From Vibrio tasmaniensis 1F-187 (GTDB taxonomy: Bacteria; Pseudomonadota; Gammaproteobacteria; Enterobacterales; Vibrionaceae): a DNA stretch of 64,000 nt. The translations under genes were made by a program, and so were the position numbers. Below the pieces are notes generated by a model that worked only from the letters and a program-made list of their open reading frames with translations, made no database searches and had not been told where the DNA came from. Below, one piece after another: positions 39,251-48,308 of this stretch (positions are counted from its first letter, which is position 1; each line of letters starts with the position of its first letter). Location of the stretch: positions 7,821 to 71,820 of the forward strand of contig NZ_AJZM02000307.1 in the NCBI RefSeq assembly GCF_000272405.2, written 5' to 3'.

Positions 39251-40609
39251 TCACAGACGAGTAAAATCATTAAATATTGCCAGAGCCATCAAAGAGAAGA
39301 GGATTGCGCCTCCCACTCTATATCCCATTTCTTGAACTTTTTCAGGTACAGGTTTACGAGTAACGGCCTCAATAGCGAAAAAGAGCAAATGTCCGCCATC
39401 AAGCATAGGCAGCGGAACTAAATTAATAATACCCAAGTTAACACTAATCAGAGCTAAAAAACCTAAGAAGTAAACTAAACCGTAATCGGCGGTTGCCCCT
39501 GCGCCTTTAGCAATTGAAATTGGGCCACTCAAGTTATTTAAGCCAACATCACCAACGATAAGCTTCTTAAGCATTGTCAGTGTCAAACCTATGATTTGAC
39601 CTGTTTTATCAAATGCTTTTCCTACAGACTCAATTACACCAAATTGTAACTCAAAGCGATAATCTTCTGGCCATTCTGCGACTTCGGGAGCAATACCCGC
39701 ATAGCCGATTGTAGAACCATCAGAAAATTCGCGACTATTGGGCGTCATAACCAATGACCGCTCAACACCATTTCGTAATACGACAAGGTCCAAGGGCATC
39801 ATTGGGTGTGAACGGATTAATTCAACAACCGACTTCCACTGTTCAATAGGCTGACCATTAATTTCGACAATTTTATCGCCAGATTCTAGCCCTGCAGAAT
39901 AGGCAGCACCGTCATCAATAACTTGAGCGAGCACTGTCGATATCTCTGGAGAATAGGGTCTAAAACCAAGCGTTGTCATTGCTGACTCAGTTTCTGGGTT
40001 GAACGACCAGTCAGAAATATCCAATGTTATCTGTTGTTCAAAGCCGATGTCGTCTTGAGAAGAAACCGTTACAGTCATGGACTCATCACCAATATGTGAT
40101 ATCAAACCCAAGTTTACTGATTCCCAATCTGCGGTTTTGATTCCTGAAATAGATTTAAGTTCCATTCCAGTTTCAATTCCGGCTCGTGCAACAATAGATT
40201 GCGGGGTGACCTCACCGATCACCGGTTTAACCGCAGGCACGCCAATCAAAAATACCAGCCAATATGCGAACACGGCAAAGATAAAGTTGAATGCTGGACC
40301 TGCACCCACAATCGCTGTTCGTTTCCACAACGGTTTCTTATCAAAAGCGTATTGCTGTTCGTCTTCAGAAAGGTCATCAACACGACCATCAAGCATCTTA
40401 ACGTAGCCACCCAATGGAATGACTGACAAGCTATATTCCGTTCCATCGCGGCCAACTTTACTCCAGATCGATTTACCAAAACCAATCGAGAATTTTTCTA
40501 CTTTCACACCGCAGCGACGAGCAACCCAGAAGTGTCCAAATTCATGAACAGCGACCAGAATACCAAGCGCTACAATAAAGGATGCGAAGTTCCACAGAAT
40601 TCCACTCAT
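39251..40609 (-). CDS. rseP: Site-2 intramembrane protease RseP
   Basis: Cuts the anti-sigma factor RseA within the membrane, releasing sigma-E after outer-membrane stress. The 452-residue polytopic protein has the zinc motif HEFGH at residues 22-26 and the second motif [13 protein letters not shown] near the C-terminus. Two PDZ domains sit in the periplasm (about residues 115-310, including [17 protein letters not shown]). It overlaps dxr by 4 bases or so (dxr stop region), in the usual dxr-rseP-bamA order. Confidence 0.97.
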   Translation of the reverse strand: MSGILWNFASFIVALGILVAVHEFGHFWVARRCGVKVEKFSIGFGKSIWSKVGRDGTEYSLSVIPLGGYVKMLDGRVDDLSEDEQQYAFDKKPLWKRTAIVGAGPAFNFIFAVFAYWLVFLIGVPAVKPVIGEVTPQSIVARAGIETGMELKSISGIKTADWESVNLGLISHIGDESMTVTVSSQDDIGFEQQITLDISDWSFNPETESAMTTLGFRPYSPEISTVLAQVIDDGAAYSAGLESGDKIVEINGQPIEQWKSVVELIRSHPMMPLDLVVLRNGVERSLVMTPNSREFSDGSTIGYAGIAPEVAEWPEDYRFELQFGVIESVGKAFDKTGQIIGLTLTMLKKLIVGDVGLNNLSGPISIAKGAGATADYGLVYFLGFLALISVNLGIINLVPLPMLDGGHLLFFAIEAVTRKPVPEKVQEMGYRVGGAILFSLMALAIFNDFTRL

Positions 40610-41814
40610 GTTAGCTGCTCTTTTATAAATTGAATGGCTATTTGACGAGACATATTATCGAGCTCAAGAAGGCTTTCCAAGCTATCTAAGCCCTCAGAGT
40701 TATGTTGTTCACATACTTTGTTCATAACATACTCGTTAATGATAGCAATATCGGTAAACTTTACTTGATTGTTCAAGAAAGCATCGACTGCAATTTCGTT
40801 TGCCGCATTAATCGCTGTTGTTGCATGCTGACCCAAATAGCACGCCTCAATGGCTAATCTCAAACATGGGTAACGAGTTAAATCGGGCTCTAAGAAGGTA
40901 AGCTCGCCCACTTTGGTGAAATCCAGAGGCTTAACACCCGCTTCTGTGCGTTCAGGATAAGACATCGTCAAAGCGATTGGCGTTGCCATATCGGGTTCGC
41001 CCATTTGAGCGAGCACCGAGCCATCCTTGTACTGAACCATAGAATGAATCACAGACTGAGGGTGGATAATAACTTTGAGTTGCTCTTGAGAGGCATTAAA
41101 TAGCCATTTCGCCTCAATGTACTCTAAGCCTTTATTCATCATAGTTGCTGAATCGACAGAGATTTTAGGGCCCATTGACCAGTTAGGGTGTGCAATAGCA
41201 CGCTCAGGAGTAACGGATTCAAGCTCTGCGACATCGGTATAGCGGAAAGGGCCGCCAGAACCCGTCAAGAGAATATGGTTGATACCGTTCTCTTCCAGAT
41301 TACAACGACCTAGATTGGTTTGTACATTTTGCGGTAAGCATTGAAAGATAGCATTGTGTTCACTATCGACAGGAAGTAGCTCAGCGCCATATTTTTCGAC
41401 TGCGTCGATGAACAACTGCCCTGACATCACTAAGGCTTCTTTATTAGCAAGTAAGATACGCTTGCCCGCTTTAACTGCTGACATCGTAGGAAGCAAACCT
41501 GCCGCACCCACAATAGCAGCCATTACCGTGTCCACTTCATCTAGAGAAGCGACCTGACACATGCCTTCAGAACCAGAAAGAACTTTGATGTTTGGGTAAT
41601 TTGTAGACAACACTTCAGTCAACTTAGATGCTGCATCAGGGCAAGCCATAGCAACATAGCTTGGTTGCCACTTTTCAACTAACGCCAGCATCTTTTCAAC
41701 ATTCGAGCCTGCAGCCATTGCTACAACCGAATAGAGTTCTGGGTTTTGTTCAACGACTTTTAGTGTACTTGCACCAATTGAGCCGGTAGCGCCAAGGATA
41801 GTTAGATTTCGCAT
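40606..41814 (-). CDS. dxr: 1-deoxy-D-xylulose 5-phosphate reductoisomerase
   Basis: Second step of the MEP isoprenoid pathway, giving MEP from DXP with NADPH. The 402-residue product has the N-terminal Rossmann motif [12 protein letters not shown], the metal and substrate segment [11 protein letters not shown] and the flexible loop [24 protein letters not shown]. An open extension of 13 codons upstream runs in front of MRNLTILG but is not family-like. The stop overlaps the rseP start. Its product feeds the undecaprenyl chain made by UppS two genes upstream. Confidence 0.97.
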   Translation of the reverse strand: MRNLTILGATGSIGASTLKVVEQNPELYSVVAMAAGSNVEKMLALVEKWQPSYVAMACPDAASKLTEVLSTNYPNIKVLSGSEGMCQVASLDEVDTVMAAIVGAAGLLPTMSAVKAGKRILLANKEALVMSGQLFIDAVEKYGAELLPVDSEHNAIFQCLPQNVQTNLGRCNLEENGINHILLTGSGGPFRYTDVAELESVTPERAIAHPNWSMGPKISVDSATMMNKGLEYIEAKWLFNASQEQLKVIIHPQSVIHSMVQYKDGSVLAQMGEPDMATPIALTMSYPERTEAGVKPLDFTKVGELTFLEPDLTRYPCLRLAIEACYLGQHATTAINAANEIAVDAFLNNQVKFTDIAIINEYVMNKVCEQHNSEGLDSLESLLELDNMSRQIAIQFIKEQLT

Positions 41815-41838
41815 CACATATGACCGTAGAAATGTAAT

Positions 41839-41861
41839 AAAGGGCAGAATCACTGCCCTTT
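41839..41861 (-). terminator. Hairpin between cdsA and dxr
   Basis: AAAGGGCAG pairs with CTGCCCTTT around loop AATCA. The U tract is short on the minus strand, so it may be a partial terminator inside the operon. Confidence 0.5.
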
Positions 41862-41865
41862 TTTA

Positions 41866-42708
41866 TTAGAATGCTAAATAAAGCAGAGCAAAGACAGGGA
41901 ACGCAGCCGTTAAGCTATCTATTCTATCAAGTATACCACCATGACCAGGAATCAGATTACTGCTGTCTTTCACCCCAGAAACACGTTTAAACATGCTTTC
42001 AACAAGATCACCAAGAACAGAAATAACGACGGTCACAAGAGTAATAACAATCATGTGGAGAGGGCTTGTGAATTGGATATCAAACAAGTCAGCAAAGATC
42101 CAGGCCACGATCACTGCTGTAATGATGCCACCAATAAGACCTTCAATCGTTTTATTAGGACTCACCGCAGGGGCCATTTTGCGCTTGCCAAAGCTCTTTC
42201 CTGAAAAGTAAGCACCACTGTCCGCAGCCCAAACAAGCAAGCAAACGAACATCACCAATTTTGCGCCGTGGTAAGGATCAACATCGATACCGTTAGCACG
42301 CAGGATAACCACACTCCAGAAGAATGGTAGCAAAGTCAGCACGCCAAATGCGTGACGAAGAATGGATGAGTCTTTCCATGCTGGCATAGACTTAGGATAA
42401 GTCACTGCCATACCACTCGCGATTACCCACCAAATTGAACCAATCGTTAGAATGGCGTAGTGAGCACCCGATAAGTTATTAAGGCTAAATGCATCAAAAG
42501 GTATAAAAGCAAAACTTGCAGCACTTACCACAACTGTTGGAATCAACGCTAAATAACGTGATTTGCTTTCAACAAACTGAGTCCACTCCCAAAAACCCAA
42601 TAGCGAGATTACTGCTAGTGAAAGAATAAACGTGGGAAGTGATAACTCGAAAATACCTAGAATAACTAGGGGAGCTAAAATCAACGCCGTAATAATTCGT
42701 TGTTTCAA
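41866..42708 (-). CDS. cdsA: Phosphatidate cytidylyltransferase
   Basis: Makes CDP-diacylglycerol, the precursor of all phospholipids. The 280-residue polytopic inner-membrane protein has about eight hydrophobic segments and the family signature SMFKRVSGVKDSSNLIPGHGG with its metal-binding aspartate and following DRIDS. It sits between uppS and dxr, as in most gamma-proteobacteria. A hairpin lies just after the stop. Confidence 0.97.
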   Translation of the reverse strand: MKQRIITALILAPLVILGIFELSLPTFILSLAVISLLGFWEWTQFVESKSRYLALIPTVVVSAASFAFIPFDAFSLNNLSGAHYAILTIGSIWWVIASGMAVTYPKSMPAWKDSSILRHAFGVLTLLPFFWSVVILRANGIDVDPYHGAKLVMFVCLLVWAADSGAYFSGKSFGKRKMAPAVSPNKTIEGLIGGIITAVIVAWIFADLFDIQFTSPLHMIVITLVTVVISVLGDLVESMFKRVSGVKDSSNLIPGHGGILDRIDSLTAAFPVFALLYLAF

Positions 42709-42724
42709 ACCAAAAAAATCCTTA

Positions 42725-43477
42725 TTAACTGTCCATCAGAGCTTTAATTTGCTCACCGGTGCATCCAAAACGACGCTCGCGGTTTACAAACCAAGTCACA
42801 GCTTCTACTAAGCTGTCTTCATTAAAGTCTGGCCAGAATTGTTCAGTGAAATACATTTCGGCGTAAGCTAATTGCCAAAGCATAAAGTTACTAATGCGGC
42901 ACTCGCCACTGGTGCGGATAAGTAGATCGACTTCTGGAATATCTGCCATCGTCAGGTGTTGTGTAATCATAGCTTCATCAATGTCTTCTACATTAATATC
43001 GCCAGACTTAACCTGTTGAGCAATCGAAGTCATCGCTTGCTGGATATCCCACTTACCGCCGTAGTTAGCCGCAATATTAATAACCATACCCGTATTGGTG
43101 CTAGTCAAAGCTTCCGCTTCTTCTATTTTCTTTTGTAGTCGCTCATTAAAACGACTTTTATCACCAATAACACGAAGTTGTAGATTATTTTTATGAAGCT
43201 TTTTTACTTCACTCGATAGCACTGAAATAAACAGTTCCATCAAGAGACCCACTTCTTCTTCAGGACGACGCCAATTTTCACTACTAAAAGCAAAAAGAGT
43301 TACGGCTTTGATGCCAAGTCTGGCTGCTGAAGATATGGTTTTTCGAACAGCTTGAACGCCATTTTTATGACCAAAGACACGAGGCTTACCCTGAGCTTTC
43401 GCCCAGCGACCATTACCATCCATAATGATAGCAATGTGTTTAGGAAGAGAGTCTGTGAACGCTTGAGAATTATGCAT
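42725..43477 (-). CDS. uppS: Undecaprenyl diphosphate synthase
   Basis: Cis-prenyltransferase that makes the C55 lipid carrier for peptidoglycan and LPS. The 250-residue product contains [28 protein letters not shown] with the catalytic aspartate, the [13 protein letters not shown] motif and [27 protein letters not shown] five codons earlier is also possible. No strong ribosome site distinguishes them, so the first ATG is used. A terminator separates it from frr upstream. Confidence 0.95.
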   Translation of the reverse strand: MHNSQAFTDSLPKHIAIIMDGNGRWAKAQGKPRVFGHKNGVQAVRKTISSAARLGIKAVTLFAFSSENWRRPEEEVGLLMELFISVLSSEVKKLHKNNLQLRVIGDKSRFNERLQKKIEEAEALTSTNTGMVINIAANYGGKWDIQQAMTSIAQQVKSGDINVEDIDEAMITQHLTMADIPEVDLLIRTSGECRISNFMLWQLAYAEMYFTEQFWPDFNEDSLVEAVTWFVNRERRFGCTGEQIKALMDS

Positions 43478-43517
43478 AAAAGAGTGAATCAAATTCTAAT
43501 AGTCGAACAGAATAGCA

Positions 43518-43551
43518 TAAAAAAACGCTGCACCGTGAGTACAGCGTTTTT
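43518..43551 (-). terminator. Terminator between frr and uppS
   Basis: AAAAACGCTG pairs with CAGCGTTTTT with an inner GTAC/GGTG extension, and a T run follows on the minus strand. It divides the classic frr-uppS junction. Confidence 0.82.
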
Positions 43552-43574
43552 CCTGAAAGAAAGAATATGGAAAA

Positions 43575-44132
43575 TTAAACTTCCATCAACTCTTTTTCTT
43601 TAACTGCTAGAACTTCGTCTACGTTCTTAACCGCAGCGTCAGTTAGCTTTTGAATTTCGTCTTGTGCTTTACGATCTTCATCTTCTGAAATTTCTTTGTC
43701 TTTAAGAAGCGCTTTTAGATCGCCATTCGCGTCACGACGGATGTTACGAATAGCAACACGGCCACCTTCAGCTTCGCCACGAACGATTTTAACTAGGTCT
43801 TTACGACGCTCTTCCGTAAGCGGTGGAAGTGGAACGCGAATAACCGTACCTGCAGACATAGGGTTTAAGCCTAGGTCAGAAGTCATGATTGCTTTTTCAA
43901 CAAGAGGAGTCAGTGTTTTATCAAACACTGTAATTGCTAGTGTACGTGCGTCTTCAGCAATAACGTTAGCTACTTGAGTCAAAGGCGTTGGTGCACCGTA
44001 GTACTCAACAGTAAGACCAGAAAGTAGGCTCGGGTGAGCACGGCCTGTACGGATTTTTTGTAGGCTGTTTTTTAGTGCATCAACACTTTTTACCATGCGC
44101 TCTTGAGCGTCTTTTTTGATTTCGTTAATCAC
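43575..44132 (-). CDS. frr: Ribosome recycling factor
   Basis: With EF-G it splits the post-termination ribosome. The 185-residue product has exactly the E. coli length when the GTG start is used. This GTG has AAGGTG eight bases upstream; an ATG ten codons earlier is in frame but lies ahead of the ribosome site. The family segments [31 protein letters not shown] [14 protein letters not shown] and [17 protein letters not shown] are clear. It follows pyrH past a hairpin. Confidence 0.97.
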   Translation of the reverse strand: MINEIKKDAQERMVKSVDALKNSLQKIRTGRAHPSLLSGLTVEYYGAPTPLTQVANVIAEDARTLAITVFDKTLTPLVEKAIMTSDLGLNPMSAGTVIRVPLPPLTEERRKDLVKIVRGEAEGGRVAIRNIRRDANGDLKALLKDKEISEDEDRKAQDEIQKLTDAAVKNVDEVLAVKEKELMEV

Positions 44133-44193
44133 AATTTCACCTTGATTATGTTCTTTCTTCAAGAAAGCTTTTTATTTGGAGTGATAAGGATAA

Positions 44194-44222
44194 GCTTACC
44201 GAAGCATTATACTTCAGTAAGC
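44194..44222 (-). other. Hairpin between pyrH and frr
   Basis: GCTTACCGAAG and CTTCAGTAAGC form an 11-bp stem with one mismatch and a 7-base loop. No U tract follows on the minus strand, so it is more likely a processing or stability element than a terminator. Confidence 0.5.
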
Positions 44223-44230
44223 CCGAAAAA

Positions 44231-44962
44231 TTAGTCAGCGTCGCTGATTAATGTACCTTCAGTTTCACCCATAACCACGCGACGTAGTGCGCCTGGCTTA
44301 TTCATGTTAAATACACGGATTGGCATTTTGTGGTCACGTGCTAGCGTAAATGCGGCCAAGTCCATTACTTTCAATTCTTTCTCAAGAATTGTGTTGTAAG
44401 ACAACGTATCATACAACTCTGCGTCTGGGTTTGCTACTGGGTCAGCAGTAAATACACCATCTACTTTTGTTGCTTTTAGAACTACGTCAGCTTCGATTTC
44501 GATACCGCGTAAACATGCAGCAGAGTCTGTAGTAAAGAATGGGTTACCAGTACCTGCAGAGAAGATCACAACACGACCTTGACGTAGTTGGCTGATTGCA
44601 TCTGCCCAGTTGTAGTCGTCACATACACCTTTAAGAGGAATTGCTGACATTACACGTGCGTTTACGTAAGCACGGTGTAGTGCGTCACGCATAGCAAGGC
44701 CGTTCATTACCGTTGCAAGCATCCCCATATGGTCACCAACAACACGGTTCATACCCGCTTCTGCTAGGCCTGCGCCACGGAAAAGGTTACCACCACCGAT
44801 AACAACACCAACTTGAACGCCTAGTTCAACTAATTCTTTTACTTCTTGAGCCATACGATCAAGGATCGTTGGGTCAATACCAAAACCTTCTTCGCCTTGT
44901 AGCGCTTCACCGCTAAGTTTTAACAGAATACGTTGATACGCTGGTTTAGGGTTCGTAGTCAT
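44231..44962 (-). CDS. pyrH: UMP kinase
   Basis: Phosphorylates UMP to UDP. It joins salvage of uracil (uraA-upp, same window) to pyrimidine nucleotide supply. The 243-residue amino-acid-kinase-fold protein has [12 protein letters not shown] at the N-terminus, [32 protein letters not shown] and [10 protein letters not shown]. The start has GGAAGG eight bases upstream. It lies between tsf and frr as in E. coli. Confidence 0.97.
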   Translation of the reverse strand: MTTNPKPAYQRILLKLSGEALQGEEGFGIDPTILDRMAQEVKELVELGVQVGVVIGGGNLFRGAGLAEAGMNRVVGDHMGMLATVMNGLAMRDALHRAYVNARVMSAIPLKGVCDDYNWADAISQLRQGRVVIFSAGTGNPFFTTDSAACLRGIEIEADVVLKATKVDGVFTADPVANPDAELYDTLSYNTILEKELKVMDLAAFTLARDHKMPIRVFNMNKPGALRRVVMGETEGTLISDAD

Positions 44963-45067
44963 GGAGCTTACCTTCCAAAGAGTTGATGATTAACAGTCAT
45001 GGATAAAAACTGAAGAGCTCAGTTTGCATTCATAACAGCTAAAAGCCGGAAATAATTCATTATTCAT

Positions 45068-45100
45068 AAAAAGACCGCAGCATTTGCCACGGTCTCTTTT
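45068..45100 (-). terminator. Terminator after tsf
   Basis: AAAAGAGACCG pairs, with a small mismatch, with CGGTCTTTTT on the minus strand, followed by T residues. It ends the rpsB-tsf transcript before pyrH. Confidence 0.8.
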
Positions 45101-45118
45101 CAAACAATACGCTAAGGA

Positions 45119-45964
45119 TTAACCTTTTTGTACCGCTGCAACTTCGTCTGCGAAGCTCATTTCAGCTGCTTTCTCGATACCTTCACCAACTTCTAAACGA
45201 ACGAAGGTAGTAACTGATGCGCCTTTCTCTTTAAGAATGTCAGCAACAGTTTTCTTAGGTTCCATGATGAAAGCTTGACCAGTAAGAGATACTTCGCCCG
45301 TGAATTTCTTCATACGGCCGATAACCATTTTCTCAGCGATCTCTTGTGGTTTGCCTTCGTTCATAGCGATTTCAACTTGAACAGCTTTTTCTTTTTCTAC
45401 TACGTCAGCAGGTACGTCAGATGGGTTAACGTACTCAGGCTTAGAAGCAGCAACGTGCATAGCGATGTGCTTAAGCGTTTCAGCTTCGCCTTCACCAGCA
45501 ACAACAACACCGATTTTCTCGCCGTGACGGTAAGAAGCTAGTGCAACACCTTCAACAAGCTCAACACGACGGATGCTGATGTTCTCACCGATCTTAGTTA
45601 CTAGAGCGATACGTGCGTCTTCAAACTTAGCTTGAAGTGCAACGATGTCTAGACGTTCAGCTAGAGCAACTTCAGCAACTTCGTTAGCGAATGCAAGGAA
45701 ACCTGCATCTTTAGCTACGAAATCAGTTTGGCAGTTCACTTCAAGAAGAGCAGCAACGCCAGCTTCTTCTTTAATGATGATTGCGCCTTCAGCAGCAACG
45801 TTACCAGCTTTTTTAGCTGCTTTCGCTGCGCCAGATTTACGCATGTTTTCAATTGCTAGCTCGATGTCGCCTTCAGCAGCAACAAGCGCTTTTTTACATT
45901 CCATCATGCCCGCAGCTGTGCGTTCACGAAGTTCTTTAACTAGAGCTGCAGTTACAGTTGCCAT
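45119..45964 (-). CDS. tsf: Elongation factor Ts
   Basis: Nucleotide exchange factor for EF-Tu. The 281-residue product (E. coli 283) has the family N-terminal segment [20 protein letters not shown], and the core contact residues [10 protein letters not shown] (the TDFV motif that touches EF-Tu). The last residues [12 protein letters not shown] form the usual C-terminal helix. It follows rpsB by 137 bases with a strong hairpin in between. Codon use is highly biased, as expected. Confidence 0.98.
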   Translation of the reverse strand: MATVTAALVKELRERTAAGMMECKKALVAAEGDIELAIENMRKSGAAKAAKKAGNVAAEGAIIIKEEAGVAALLEVNCQTDFVAKDAGFLAFANEVAEVALAERLDIVALQAKFEDARIALVTKIGENISIRRVELVEGVALASYRHGEKIGVVVAGEGEAETLKHIAMHVAASKPEYVNPSDVPADVVEKEKAVQVEIAMNEGKPQEIAEKMVIGRMKKFTGEVSLTGQAFIMEPKKTVADILKEKGASVTTFVRLEVGEGIEKAAEMSFADEVAAVQKG

Positions 45965-45994
45965 TCTCTATTCCTCAGTAAATTCTAAAAAAGA

Positions 45995-46026
45995 TAAAAA
46001 ACAGGGGCCTAATTAATTGGCCCCTG
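45995..46026 (-). terminator. Attenuator-like terminator between rpsB and tsf
   Basis: CAGGGGCC pairs with GGCCCCTG around a 9-base AT loop, followed on the minus strand by T6. A partial terminator here would let rpsB be made in excess of tsf. Confidence 0.78.
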
Positions 46027-46101
46027 ATATTGACTGTATTCAGTTCTTAAGCCATCGATTATGACCGCTTAATATGAACTAAATATGGCTCAGAGCCGCT
46101 A

Positions 46102-46833
46102 TTATTCAGCTTCTACAAAACCGTCTTTTTCAGCAGCTACAGCAGCAACATCTTTGTTACGACCTTCTTTAACCGCGTCTGCAGCAGCGTTTAGGTAAAG
46201 CTGTACTGCACGGATTGCATCATCGTTACCAGGGATAACGAAGTCAACACCGTCTGGGTTAGAGTTAGTATCAACTACAGCGTAAACTGGGATACCTAGG
46301 TTGTTTGCTTCTTTAACTGCGATGTGTTCGTGATCAGCATCGATAACGAATAGAGCGTCTGGAAGGCCGCCCATGTTCTTGATACCACCAAGAGACTTCT
46401 CTAGCTTCTCCATTTCACGAGTGCGCATTAGAGCTTCTTTCTTAGTAAGCTTGTCGAAAGTACCGTCTTGAGCTTGCGCTTCAAGTTCTTTCAGACGCTT
46501 GATAGACTGACGAACAGTTTTGTAGTTCGTTAGCATACCGCCTAACCAGCGGTTGTTAACGTAAAACTGGTTGCTGTTGATAGCAGCTTCTTTAACAGCT
46601 TCAGATGCAGCGCGCTTAGTACCAACAAAAAGAACTTTACCTTTCTTCTCGCCAACTTTAGCGATTTCAGCTAGAGCGTCGTTGAACATTGGTACAGTTT
46701 TTTCTAGGTTGATGATATGTACTTTGTTACGAGCACCAAAGATGAATGGCTTCATTTTTGGGTTCCAGTAACGAGTTTGGTGACCGAAGTGAACACCAGC
46801 TTTAAGCATATCGCGCATTGATACAGTTGCCAT
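46102..46833 (-). CDS. rpsB: 30S ribosomal protein S2
   Basis: A small-subunit ribosomal protein of 242 residues. It starts [25 protein letters not shown] and shows the two S2 signatures, including [31 protein letters not shown]. An ATG 11 codons upstream was rejected because the leader RNA, with AGAGGAT upstream of this ATG, ends here. It is followed by tsf. Expression is probably autoregulated through the leader, as described for gamma-proteobacterial rpsB. Confidence 0.98.
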   Translation of the reverse strand: MATVSMRDMLKAGVHFGHQTRYWNPKMKPFIFGARNKVHIINLEKTVPMFNDALAEIAKVGEKKGKVLFVGTKRAASEAVKEAAINSNQFYVNNRWLGGMLTNYKTVRQSIKRLKELEAQAQDGTFDKLTKKEALMRTREMEKLEKSLGGIKNMGGLPDALFVIDADHEHIAVKEANNLGIPVYAVVDTNSNPDGVDFVIPGNDDAIRAVQLYLNAAADAVKEGRNKDVAAVAAEKDGFVEAE

Positions 46834-47024
46834 TTTAAAATCCTCTATGGGGTTAGGCCTCCACATCCCCCATGAATCCGACCCCTAACAACTAACCACT
46901 TTTCAGCCGTTATCTGTGTTGTTGAGGCACCCCGGAACATGTGTCGGAATGTGTGTGATTTAAAGAAATAAGTTAGTGGACACAAAGCTTGTTTCGCCAA
47001 TTGGAGAAAACAGTCCTGATGTCC
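46834..47024 (-). promoter_or_regulatory. rpsB leader RNA (S2 autoregulatory type)
   Basis: The RNA between the likely transcription start and the rpsB ATG contains TGTTCCGGGGTGCC (complement at 46926-46939) and ATGGGGGATGTGGAGG just ahead of the start. Both resemble the conserved gamma-proteobacterial rpsB leader, where S2 represses its own operon. The distance of about 190 bases also fits. Recalled similarity only, no covariance search was done. Confidence 0.72.
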
Positions 47025-47031
47025 GGCGCGC

Positions 47032-47061
47032 TTTATACCATATTTTGTCTATCTATGGCTA
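47032..47061 (-). promoter_or_regulatory. rpsB promoter with GC-rich discriminator
   Basis: On the minus strand TAGCCA, an 18-base spacer and an extended -10 TGGTATAAA are followed by GCGCGCC. A GC-rich discriminator is typical of stringently controlled translation genes. Confidence 0.5.
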
Positions 47062-47216
47062 GAAAAAAATCCAAAAATGGCGACTGCTATACTCTAGCCT
47101 ATTAGCGGATTTCACCGATAAATCGCGGCCTAATCAAATCGATTCAGCATCGTCTTACAGAGCAATATCGGCTTAAGTTAAGTAGTATCCACCAGCATTG
47201 TATGGATATGGGAATG

Positions 47217-47244
47217 TTGCGCTAAAATGCTGCACTGATAGAAT
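47217..47244 (+). promoter_or_regulatory. Likely map promoter
   Basis: TTGCGC, a 16-base spacer and TAGAAT with a TGA extension lie 47 bases before the map start. It is divergent from the rpsB promoter. Confidence 0.5.
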
Positions 47245-47290
47245 AGCCCCAATATGCACACTTAGGTGCTACCAAATTAAGAGATATGCA

Positions 47291-48169
47291 ATGGCTGTAA
47301 AAATTAAAACTGCTGAAGAAATTGAAAAAATGCGCGTCGCCGGCAAGCTGGCTTCTGAAATTTTAGAGATGATTGAACCTCACATCCAAGTGGGTACAAC
47401 GACAGAAGAGCTTAACCAAATCTGTCACGAGTACGCTCTAGAGAGAGGCGCATACTCAGCACCACTTGATTACCACGGTTTCCCTAAGTCTATCTGTACG
47501 TCTATCAACCACATTGTATGCCACGGTATTCCAGCATCACAAGATGAGACGGGTAGCACAGGTCAATTCAAACCTGCAGTATTGAAAGATGGCGATATTC
47601 TAAACGTTGATATCACTGTGATTGTTCCTGATGACGAAAATGCAGACCTAAGCACTCGTCCGCAGGGTTACCATGGTGACACATCTAAAATGTTCCTTGT
47701 GGGTGAAGTTTCACCAGCAAACAAACGTCTATGCATGGTTGCTCAAGAAGCACTTTATGAAGGCATGCGTCAGGTTAAACCAGGCGTTCAACTTGGCCAA
47801 GTTGGTACTGCTATCGAGAAGTACATCAAGACAAACAACAAGAATAACCCACGCGCTAAGTTCTCTATTGTAAAAGATTACTGTGGCCACGGCATTGGTT
47901 CTGAATTCCACGAAGATCCACAAGTCGTTCACTATAAAAACAGCGATCGCACAGTGCTAAAAGCAGGCATGTGTTTCACAATCGAGCCAATGATCAATGC
48001 TGGTAAATTTGGTTGCCGTCTAGATGACGAAGATAGCTGGACAGTGTACACAGCTGACAGCAAGAACTCGGCTCAGTGGGAACACACATTAGTTGTGACT
48101 GATACAGGTTGTGAAGTACTAACACTACGCAGTGATGATACGATTCCACGTATCATGAAGAACGCTTAG
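47291..48169 (+). CDS. map: Methionine aminopeptidase type I
   Basis: Removes the initiator methionine from new proteins. The 292-residue product is a type Ia pita-bread enzyme, longer than the 264 residues of E. coli MAP. The five metal ligands are in LNVDITV (Asp), DTSKMFLVGE (Asp), CGHGIGSEFHEDPQ (His), FTIEPMINAG (Glu) and SAQWEHTLVVTD (Glu). The extra length is partly an insert near VPDDENADLSTRPQG. A longer open frame upstream was rejected for lack of homology. It is divergent from rpsB, and glnD follows, as in E. coli. Confidence 0.96.
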   Translation: MAVKIKTAEEIEKMRVAGKLASEILEMIEPHIQVGTTTEELNQICHEYALERGAYSAPLDYHGFPKSICTSINHIVCHGIPASQDETGSTGQFKPAVLKDGDILNVDITVIVPDDENADLSTRPQGYHGDTSKMFLVGEVSPANKRLCMVAQEALYEGMRQVKPGVQLGQVGTAIEKYIKTNNKNNPRAKFSIVKDYCGHGIGSEFHEDPQVVHYKNSDRTVLKAGMCFTIEPMINAGKFGCRLDDEDSWTVYTADSKNSAQWEHTLVVTDTGCEVLTLRSDDTIPRIMKNA

Positions 48170-48199
48170 TTCAACAAACTGAACACCTCAGACTTTTGA

Positions 48200-48231
48200 A
48201 AATATCCTCGCATTGCCGAGGATATTTTTTT
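48200..48231 (+). terminator. Terminator after map
   Basis: AAATATCCTCG pairs with CGAGGATATTT around loop CATTGC, followed by T7. Confidence 0.88.
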
Positions 48232-48308
48232 ATCCGCTCAATTTCGATTTTGGAGCAGCTTCTGTTAAATTGTTTACTATTCTCATTTGCTTGCACGGAT
48301 AGCAGACT

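Noticed and set aside
44133-44162. Longer frr start at an ATG
   Set aside because: The AAGGTG ribosome site lies downstream of this ATG and in front of the GTG, and GTG gives the usual 185 residues.
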